From the NCBI GenBank assembly GCA_002104895.1, contig MCFG01000107.1:102501-135000 (forward strand): a stretch of 32,500 nucleotides of DNA, in the 5' to 3' direction. Both the position numbers and the translations under genes were made by a program. The notes beneath the pieces were generated by a model that was given only the letters and a program-made list of their open reading frames with translations, was not told the DNA's origin and did not search any database. Source of the DNA: Anaeromyces robustus (Eukaryota > Neocallimastigomycota > Neocallimastigomycetes > Neocallimastigales > Neocallimastigaceae). Positions 1 through 10,000 of the stretch are shown here, one piece after another (position 1 is the first letter of the stretch; every line of letters starts with the position of its first letter).

Positions 1-137
1 ATTAAAAAAAAGATTTATATTATATATATATATAATATAATATTAAAAATTTTTGTTTTATGTTATTTAAAAATTTTATTATATATAATAAAATATAATA
101 TTAAAAATACTTTTTTTTTATATTATTATATAAAAAG
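1..137 (+). other. 3' part of an intron of the esterase-like gene
   Basis: This is pure A/T sequence ending in AAAAG at 133-137, followed by coding sequence. The exon starting at 138 carries one base of a split codon, so an upstream exon with matching phase is expected beyond the left edge. No coding stretch is seen within 1-137. Confidence 0.55.
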
Positions 138-1029
138 GCGTAATGTTAAGTACAATCAAACTAGAGATCTTGATATTTACTACAAAAAGAATGATAAAAA
201 CAAGAAGCCAGTTGTTATTTTCATATATGGTGGTACCTGGTATTTAGGTAATTGTTAAAATAAAAATAAAAATTAAAAAAGATTAAATATTTTTTATTTT
301 TATTTTTATTAAATAAGCTAAATATTAATATTATTTAATATTATTAAATAAATAAAAGGTGAAAAGACTTTCTATTCTAAACTTGGAGATTTCTTAAATG
401 ATAATGGTTATGTTACTGTCATTCCAAACTATGCCCAAATCCCATGGGGATTTGTTAATGATATGATTTATGATATTAGTGGTGCCATTACATGGGTATA
501 CAACAACATTGGTCAATACGGTGGTGATAACCAAAAAATTATTCTTTTAGGTCACTCTTCAGGTGCTCACCTTTCTGTTCTTACTCTCATCCAAAACTCT
601 CTTGGTTACACCAGTCCACGTCTTCCAACCATTTACAAAACTGTTTTATTCAATGGACCATATGATTTTGATTGTTTCTCTGATATTGCTAAAAAAACTG
701 GTCAAGTTCCAATGAATAGCGATTTTGAAAAATTCGTTAAAATCATTTTAGGTTCTCAAAATTCATGTCCAACTGATATTTTAAGAAAATACGCTAACAA
801 ATCTATTCAATCTCTTGGTGCCAACAAAATTAATGTTATTATTACTGGTGATGATACTGTTGTTCCTGAATCCTCAGCTCAAGGTTTATTACAAGAAATT
901 AGAAGAACCAGTGATGTTCCATTTAGTTATTACATTATGCCAAAAGTTCAACACTGTGGTCTTACTGAAGGTATTATGAATGGTGACACTGGTGTTCAAG
1001 GATTCGTTTTATATGTTTTAAATTATTAG
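138..1029 (+). CDS. Alpha/beta-hydrolase, isoprenylcysteine methylesterase (ICME)-like; 5' end outside window
   Basis: Two exons are visible, 138-247 and 359-1029, giving 259 residues. The 5' part of the gene lies left of the window. The intron at 248-358 is GT–AG, and splicing restores the frame through a split Gly codon (G|GT). The oxyanion motif is YGGTW (226-240, where relatives have HGG or TGG). The nucleophile elbow is GHSSGAH (550-570, Ser at 556-558). The likely acid is the Asp pair at 850-855 (GDDTVVP) and the likely base is the His at 952-954 (QHCG). The stretch after the oxyanion loop (a YGGD motif, then the elbow) reads like plant ICME, which hydrolyses the methyl ester of prenylated C-terminal cysteines. 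It could also be another hydrolase-fold-3 carboxylesterase. There is no dockerin or carbohydrate-binding module at the C-terminus, so nothing points to a secreted cellulosome enzyme. The TAG stop falls inside a tandem duplication. Confidence 0.85.
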
Positions 1030-1262
1030 AAATAATAGAAAAAATAATGAAAAATTAATAAATAAAGTATAATAAAAAATAATATACAGTATTATAATAA
1101 ATTAGTTAACTATAATAATAAATAATAAAAAAAATAATAAAGAATTAGAAATAATAGAAAAAATAATGAAAAATTAATAAATAAAGTATAATAAAAAATA
1201 ATATACAGTATTATAATAAATTAGTTAACTATAATAATAAATAATAAAAAAAATAATAAAGA
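1025..1262 (+). repeat. Perfect 119-bp tandem duplication
   Basis: Bases 1025-1143 and 1144-1262 are identical by direct reading, including an 8-A run and the unique marker TAGTTAACTATAATAATAAA. Copy 1 contains the stop codon of the esterase-like gene (TAG, 1027-1029), so copy 2 is entirely 3' UTR or intergenic. A weaker third echo (TAGTTAACTATAATAAATAA) lies near 1318-1338. Confidence 0.95.
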
Positions 1263-1719
1263 ATAACTAAAATATAATAAATAATAAAAAAAAATAATAT
1301 TGTATATAATAACGAAATAGTTAACTATAATAAATAACTTGTATTAATATATAATAAAATAGATAAAAAAAATATATAATAAAATATAATACTTGTATTA
1401 TTTTTTAGGAATAATAAAAATTAAAAATTATATTATGAAAAATATATAAATTATTAATTCATTTATATTTAACATTTTTGATTGAAAATTATAAAGTTTA
1501 TATAAATTGTATTTATAAATTTCTATCTTCAGTCCATTTTTGACAATATAAAATTTTTTAACTAAAGAATTTCTATAAAATCGAATATGGAACAAACAAA
1601 TTATCATTTTATCAACTGAGGTGTATACATTTGTTGGCGAATTCATAAAAAAAAATTTTTTTTGTCAAAATAACATCAAAATAATTTTTTTTTATGTATT
1701 AGCCATGCGTTTTCTCTTT

Positions 1720-1745
1720 TTAATAAATAATAATTTCCAATTATC
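1720..1745 (+). repeat. 26-bp dispersed repeat, copy 1
   Basis: TTAATAAATAATAATTTCCA plus ATTATC is shared exactly with 3756-3781. The match continues imperfectly for about 16 bases downstream (12 of 16 by eye). It may be a relic of an older, longer duplicated element. Confidence 0.6.
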
Positions 1746-2080
1746 TATCCATTTATCGATATTACTTTAATCATTTTTTTTTCATAATTAAATTAAAGAA
1801 TATAAGCTAATATTAATTAGAATAATTATATAAAATTTATTTATGAACTTTTTTATTATAAACTTCATCCTAATCTTTTAAACTTTTGACTTTAGTAATA
1901 TAAATATTATAATATATATAAATTATATAAATAAATAAATTATAAATTCTTATTGTTTATTGTTAGAAAATTTGATATTATGTTACACAGACATGTTTCG
2001 CTAATTATAAATAAATTAAAAATTTGAATTATAATAAATATTATATATATAATAAAACGGAAAATAATAATAGTAATTGA

Positions 2081-2143
2081 TAATAAATAATAAATAATAA
2101 ATAATAAATAATAAATAATAAATAATAAATAATAAATAATAAA
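2081..2143 (+). repeat. Heptamer tandem repeat (TAATAAA)9
   Basis: Nine uninterrupted copies of the 7-mer TAATAAA can be counted, followed by TAATAAT. It is a simple satellite in intergenic DNA. Confidence 0.95.
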
Positions 2144-2226
2144 TAATAATAAAATATATGGATACTAAACTCATATATTTATAAAACCGTTTAATTTTTT
2201 ATTAATATTTATTTTTATATTTTCAA

Positions 2227-2228
<2 letters not shown>

Positions 2229-2274
<46 letters not shown>

Positions 2275-2423
2275 ACGAATAAATAAATAAACGAATAAAT
2301 AAATGAATAAATAAACAAATAAATAAACGAATAAATAAATAAATAAATAAATAAATAAACGAATAAATAAACAAATAAATAAACAAATAAATAAACGAAT
2401 AAATAAACAAATAAATAAACGAA

Positions 2424-2454
<31 letters not shown>

Positions 2455-2471
2455 ACAAATAAATAAACGAA

Positions 2472-2514
<43 letters not shown>

Positions 2515-2524
2515 AATAAATAAA
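2229..2524 (+). repeat. Interrupted AAAT tetranucleotide microsatellite
   Basis: About 295 bp of (AAAT)n is interrupted at 4- or 8-base spacing by AAAC or AACG variants (for example AAACGAATAAAT), giving a higher-order pattern. Because the unit is 4 bp, several frames stay open on the minus strand and produce (FIYL)n pseudo-proteins. These are not genes. Confidence 0.95.
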
Positions 2525-3755
2525 ATAATAATAAACCTTTCAAAATGTATTAAATTAAAATATTAAAAAATGTTTTCTATATAAAATTGATGTTAAAATA
2601 TAACAATAATAATAATAGTCATTTAATAAATATTTACTTACTTTTTTTTTATTATTATTGTTATAATATTATAAATTATTATTTAAGATTTAATTGCTAA
2701 CATAATTTTCTTTTATTGTTAAAAAAAAAGAACTTTTTTATTTTTTATTTTTTTTTTTTTTTACATTAATATCAATTATCAATTTTCATTTATTAATTTT
2801 TATTTATCAGTTAATTTAAAAAATTTTTGGGTAATAATATATATTTATATTATATTATTTATATTATATTATATTATATTGTAATAATTTTTTTTAATTT
2901 ACCAAAAAAAAGTTATTTATATGTTTTTTTTAACTTTTTTTTTTTTTACTTTTTTTTTTTTTTTTTTTTATAATATATATAAGCAATTAAATTCCTTCTT
3001 TAATAATTAAAAAAAAATTATTGATTTAAATAATCACAAATGCTTATATTATTAAATGTTAAAAAAAAAAGAAAAGAAGGAATGAAGAAATAAAGTGAAA
3101 TAATAATTTTTTAAAATTAAATGAAATATTTTATCTAATTATTAATTAATAAAAAAAATATTGATAACAATTTAAAATATAAATGAATTTCATCTTTAAG
3201 CAATATTAATGTTTTATTGATACATTTTATTTTAAATTTAAATATTTTTCGTTATATTATTTTTTTAATAAGTATTAAAAAGTAATATAAATGACAAGTA
3301 AAGAAAATTAACAATATTAATTAACCAATAAATAACATTTAATTTAGGAATAAAATAACATTATATTATACCTGATTTTACAACAATTCCCAATTTTAAA
3401 AAGTATTATTAACATAAATAAAGTAAAAAAATAAAAAAATAAAAAACTTTATGTAAATGATAATATATTCATTTTCAGAATCTATCATACTTATTCATTT
3501 ATAATTAATAAATTTAATGATTTTTTTATTGATACAAAAAAAAATAACAATTCATAATTGTAAATATATATTTAAACAGTAAATAAGATTATAATCAAAG
3601 AAATAATTGTTTAATACTTAGACAGAGAAAAAAGCATATAAATATTAGGATTAATTTCAATACATTTGTTTATATATACTTTAATTAACATTTTATATAT
3701 AAAAATATAAGTAAGAAAGGTAAATAATTAATAATTAATAGAGACTAAAAATCAT

Positions 3756-3781
3756 TTAATAAATAATAATTTCCAATTATC
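3756..3781 (+). repeat. 26-bp dispersed repeat, copy 2
   Basis: Exact match to 1720-1745, same orientation, about 2 kb apart. It lies about 280 bp upstream of the ATG at 4058. Function unknown. Confidence 0.6.
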
Positions 3782-4057
3782 AATCCCATTATCAATTCTT
3801 TTTTATATTACAGAATTTAAATAAATTTAGAAGTTATTTTATATTTAGATTTAATTAAACATATAATAATAACATTTTCTTTATCATTGAAAATATTGTT
3901 TTAATTTAATAATTTAAAACAAGATTGATTAAATTCAAAGTAAAACTTATAAATAATCAAATTTTATAATTATTATTTCTATTTAAAATATTAGTAATAT
4001 TTTATAGTTTATATTAGTTTTTTATTTATATTTTGAAAATTTTTAACAATTTTTAAT

Positions 4058-7000
4058 ATGTCGTGGTTACTTAAAAGAGTTGTAACTCATAAAAAAAGTT
4101 CAAAATTAAAAATAGCAAAGAAATCATATAATAGTTATAATAATTATATTGATAAAGATATTCAAAATTTCTATAATGAACAATTAGATGCACAAAAACG
4201 AACATTTACAAAATGGTGTAATGCTCAATTATCAAAGGTTGAAATACCTTATCCACTTGATACCCCTAATAATTCCTTATCATTTAATTACTCGGGAAAA
4301 AATTCATCTCAACCTTATAGTTATCTTATTGTTGATTTAGGAACAGACCTTCAAGATGGAATACGACTTTTAAAACTTTTGGAAGTACTATCGGGAAAAG
4401 AAACACCGAAACCAGAACGTACTGGTCGTATTATGATGAGAATTCATAAAATTTTAAATGTAGGAAAAGCTTTAACATTTTTACAATCTCAACTACAAGA
4501 ACCACTACAAAATATTGGTAGTGAAGATATTGTAGATGGTAATTTAAAATTAACAATGGGTTTAATATGGATTTTAATTTTAAAATATAAAATTAGTTTA
4601 GCTTTTGAACAAGAATTTGAAGAAGAAAATGAAAATAGATTCGAGGATATAACAGAAGAAAATTCAGAAATAACAAATGATAATATTAAAGAAGCTACAG
4701 ATAAGGAAGCTTTAGATACTTTTCCAACAAATTTCGAGGTAAGTTAATAATATTATTATATATTCTCTTAATAATTTTTTTTTTTATTTAATTATCAGTA
4801 TTATTATTATGATTTATCAATAATTATTGATATATTTTGATATAAGGCTTTTTTGTTGACTAAAAAAGGAAATACTATTCATATATTGTTAATATATAAT
4901 TAAATAGAATAATAATAAATGAATAAATAAAAATATATACAAAAATTTTATATTTTATTATTATACAATATAAATAATATATAATAAATAAATAAATAAA
5001 TATATATAATAAATAAATATATATATAAAATTATATAAATTAATGGATACAAATTATTATATACAAATATAAAAGAAGTATTATAAATAAATAAATAAAT
5101 AAATAAAAAAAAATATAAAAAGATAAAAAAAAAATAAAAATAAAAAAAAATAAATCAAAAATAAAAAAAAAAAAAAATAAAAATAATAAAAATAAAAATA
5201 AATAAATGTAAATTAGAAAACAAACCTCAATTAAAATAAATTTATTTTTATTTTAATGATGTTGTATTTAATATAATAGTTTTCTTAAATAATATTGAAA
5301 TAATTAAACAAATATGAAATAAACAAAGAATTAATTCTTTTTTTTTTTTAAAAAAATCATAATTAATAATGCCTTTGATAATCAAACTTTGATTAAAATG
5401 AATTTTTTTTCAAAAAAGTTAAATGATTTCACTCGCAATTCAACATTTTTAAAACGTTCTAATGGTGTTAAAAGATTAAGTAATATAAGTAAAAAAAGTA
5501 ATTCAAGTCATCAAAACTCTCCTGAAGAGTTGACTGAAGAACAAAAAAATGCTAAAAATTCTTGGAATACTGAAGATCCAGTAACGATAAAACAAGAATC
5601 TCCATCTTCTCCTTCTTCTCCTTCAAAGAATTCTTGGAGAAGATCAACTATTCGTCAGTCTAAAACCCTAAATAGAAGATTATCATCATATAATAATGGT
5701 CAATTAAACATTAGAACTGATATGAACCATAAACCAGATTTATTAAGTCCTTTAAGAAAGTCTGCTTCTGTTGCTTCACCTTTATCTTCCCAAAATCCAA
5801 AAATGTTGTTACTTAATTGGTGTAAAAATATCCTAAAACTATATGTAGAACTAGAAATTACTAATCCAATTAATGATTTTTCAAAATCATGGCAAAATGG
5901 TGTAGCTTTTTTATCTCTTATTCACTCAATAAGAAATGATATAGTACCTGAAATTGATACTATAGTTCAAGAAAAAATTGAAAATGGTAATATAGTAAAT
6001 ATTTTACCTACACCAAAACGTACAGCATCTCTTGCCAATTCATCTTCTCAATCTACTTTTAAATTATATACTGCTGAACCAAAAGATTGGTATAATAATT
6101 TAGAAAGAGCATTTAGTCTTGCAGAAAAGCATTTTAAAATTATATCTTTATTAGATCCTAATGATATTATTAGTGTTAAGAATCCAGATGAAAGAATTAT
6201 TATGACTTACATTAGTGAATTTTATTGGTATATACAAAAGGAAAAAAAATTAGCAAAAGAAAATAAACTTCCTAGCCCACCACCATCAGATATTGGTAGT
6301 GAAAATGATAGTATATCTGATACTTTAGAAGTTATGCCAAAGAATAGAAAAAGAGGTAATTCAAAAATAATAATAATAAAATTATTTTTATATGATTTAA
6401 ATTATTTAGTATAAAAAATTTAATTAAAAAAATTATAATAAAATTAATAATAAATAAGATTTTTTATATCATATTTTTTTATTAATTTTTATTAATAATT
6501 TTTTTATATCATTATTTTTTCGTTAATTTTTATTAATAAAATTTTTTTTTATATCATATTTTTTATATTATATTTTTTTTTGTTAATTTTTATTAATAAT
6601 TTTTTTATATCATATTTTTTATATTATATTTTTTTTTGTTAATTTTTATTAATAAATTTTTATATATCATATTTTTTATATTATATTTTTTTTTGTAATT
6701 TTTATTAATACTTTTTTTATATAATATTTTTTATTAATTTTTATTGCTTAATTATATATTTTGTATTTTATAATAGCTAATACAAGTACTAGTATGACTA
6801 TGAATTCAAATATCAATAATATAAATGATCATATTTTAAGAAGTACAAAATCACAAAGTCAATTAGTTTTAAATAAAAAGCATAGTAATTTAAGTTTTAA
6901 AAGTATAAATTCTATCTTTAGTAAAAGTTCTAGTAATAAAAATTCACCTGAATCAAATGGTAAATCAAATAAATCTTTTTCATTTGACTATTTTAAATCA

Positions 7001-10000
7001 AATGATAATTTAAATCAATATCATAATACTAATAATAAAATAGATACACATTCTAAAAATTCTGATTATATAAATGGTGATAATTTAGTTGATAATTATT
7101 CCATTCATTCTTTTGATAGTAAATCAAATCATGATATATATAAGAGTATCAATAATCTTAACAATAAAGATGATTTACGAAAAAGGTTAGATGAAGAAAT
7201 TAAAAATTATTTAAATATTGCAGATAAGTTTTCTCTTTGGATTAAAGAAACTCAACAAATCCAATATCAAATTTTATGGTTTTTATTCTCTATGACTAAT
7301 GTTAATGAAACTTTAGATCATTTATCTCCACCAAAATCAACTATTTCCCCAATTTATACTCCAATTTTTGATATTAATTCATCTGTAGAAGATTTAGAAT
7401 CTACTGTTAAAATGTGTGTTAACCAATTAGAAAATGAATTAAATAATTTAGATGTTGGTGATTCTGATGGTGCAAGAATAAAACAACAATTCAATAAAGC
7501 ATTTGAACAAATAACAAAAACAGCATCAATTATCGATAAAGAAATGAAAGAATCAAATATGAATGAAAATCAAAGTATGATTTCTAAAAGAAATGAAATT
7601 TCTAGTATAGCTACTATCTATTCTACTCATTCTTCTATATTACAACATTTAGAACAATTAATTAAATATACATTCCCACAAACGAAAAAAATTTTACAAA
7701 ATTATGTTCGTTGGAATAAAGAATGGGATGAAGTATTAAATTGTGTTAATGAAGATTTAGTAATAGATAAAGAATCTTCCAAGGAAGAAAATAATGAAAT
7801 AGCGGATATTAGTATATCTGAAAGTATTTATACTAATCGTTCTGGTGCTATTGCTTTACCAACCAATAATAATAATGTTACTCATACTTATCCAAATGCT
7901 AAAAGTTTAAAACAAGAAGTAGATGATTGGATACAAAAAATTGATGATATTAATGAAAAGGTTAGTGAATTAATGCTTAAGAGAGAACAAGCCATGAAGG
8001 TTAGAAAAAATACTTTACAAGCCTATTCTAATAAGTTTAATTTACATAAACAAAATGTCACTAAAAACCGTTGGACGTTACTTTATAATATTACTAAGGA
8101 TCAAGTTAAAAAATCTATTTTTAAAGGATTATATGATGTAGATATTGACATATTAAACAAAGATAATAAATCAAGCGAAGAAATTAATAATATGAACTTT
8201 GATAAAATCGATTCTGAAGACATTTACAATACCTCTAAAGTTTTTGTAGAATTGGAAAATGAATTATCATCTTATTCTCAATGTTTAAATTCAGAATATC
8301 CTGCAAAATTAAATAATTTATATCAAAGAGTTGAGAGTTTATTAATTTTTCTTGATGCTGAATTTAAAAATAGAGCACAATTAAATACCCGTAGAATTTT
8401 CCCAAATCTACCATTAGGTGGTGTTACTCGTTTAACAAAACTTCCCACACTTACATCTATTCCTCCACCAAATTTACAATTTAGTTATTTCCCAAAATTT
8501 ATGATCAAAAATGCTGATGAAGTTATTGCCCATGGTAGAAATGAAGTTTTACAACCACTTATTAACGATGGTATTGATCGTGTAGATAATCTGGGAACTA
8601 TTATTCGCGATCTCCTTCAAAATATTACAAATAGAAGAAAAGAAAGTGATAAACTTCAAGATATTTTATTAAAAGAAGAACAAAAAGAAGCTGAAAATTT
8701 ACATTATATTCAAAATAAAATTTTAGATTATTATAGAATGATAAAACGTTTGGAAATTTGGATTGATAATACTAAGCAAGATCTTAGTATTTTTAAAGAA
8801 CAAATTCCAGATATTAATGTTAGATTAAAAGATAAATCTTTAACTGGTGATATTGAATATATTGAAACAGATCGTACTGTTTTAGAGAATACTAAAAAAT
8901 GGTGTTCAAATATTACATATACTATAGAAGAAATGATGAAGGAAAATTATTTAGGTAAAATATTTATAAATATATATATATACATTAATATATATTTTAT
9001 TTTATTTTTTTTTTACTTTAAATTTATTATTATGTATATTTATTTATTTATATTTTTATATAATTAATTAATCGTTTATTTATTTATTTATTTATTTATT
9101 AATTTATTTATTTATTAATCAAAAATTAATCATTTATTTATTAATTTATTTATTTATTAATCAAAAATTAATCATCTATTTATTAATTTATTTTTATTTA
9201 TTTATTTATATTTTTCATAATGTTAATTAGAAATACCAAAAAAATTTGGCAATCAAAATTTGAATAAATCAAATTTTGATAAATTATGGAGAGAAATTAA
9301 ATATGATATTGTTAATTATGAAAATACAAATTCTGAAATTGAAGATAGTGCTGATGAATCAAGTAGTTCAATATCAGTAGTTGATGATTCTATGGAAAAA
9401 TATATTCCAAAACATGCTATTCACGATATATTATTTAATAGCTTAAAAGAATTTAATTTATCTATTTATAAATTTGTAAATAATACTATCATACCTACTC
9501 AAGAAACCTTAAATAATTTAATTGATAAAAAGGTTACATTATTAAAGGAAAATTGGATCAAAGAAGGTACTAATATTAAACAATTCTTAGAGAATAGTAA
9601 GAAGAATCAATTTAATACTGAATCTTTTGAAGAAATAGAAGAAAAAATTAAAAATCAATTAAAATCAATCTTTGATAATTGGAATAGTAAAATTAAGAAT
9701 TTAGAAAATATTGGTGATGAAGTTGTTTTCCGTAATAAAGAAAGGGCTGAATTAACCAAATATAATGTTAAGGAAATTAAAAATATTCAAGAAGTATTTA
9801 ATCAACAACTTAATAGTGCCTTCCAAAATTTATCACAAATTATTAGTATGCGTACTGAAAATGAAGTACCTACTTTTAATCAACAACTTCTTAATTTTGA
9901 AAAGGAAGAATGGGATCATTATATAGATATTTGTCTTTCTTTAAAGAAATTTTTGAAATTATTACCACAACAAACTGATATTACTATAAAGGATATTGAT

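Larger units (their letters stand above)
1263..4057. other. Intergenic AT desert
   Basis: About 2.8 kb separate the esterase-like gene from the giant CH/GAR gene. It consists of A/T homopolymers, a heptamer array, a tetranucleotide array and two copies of a 26-bp dispersed motif. No convincing exon, tRNA or other RNA gene was found. A slightly less AT-rich patch at 1428-1650 has a minus-strand open frame, discussed as a finding. The promoter of the gene starting at 4058 must lie at the right end, but no specific element is recognisable. Confidence 0.7.

Noticed and set aside
2171-2543. Two overlapping minus-strand open frames encoding (FIYL)n-type repeats
   Set aside because: They are the translation of a 4-bp microsatellite that stays open by chance in several frames; no gene-like composition or domain.
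5389-5397. TTG at 5389 as a start for the CH2 segment
   Set aside because: A eukaryotic gene would use ATG; either the ATG at 5398 is the start or, more likely, the segment is an internal exon entered at 5419.
6761-6776. Reading the third exon from the leading codons just before 6777
   Set aside because: These bases are the 3' end of an intron (ATAATAG); splicing at 6776 restores the frame from the CH2 exon.
9260-9262. TTG start of the large rod/GAR segment
   Set aside because: The frame continues upstream to a clean phase-1 acceptor at 9230 matching the donor at 8955; it is an exon, not an independent gene.
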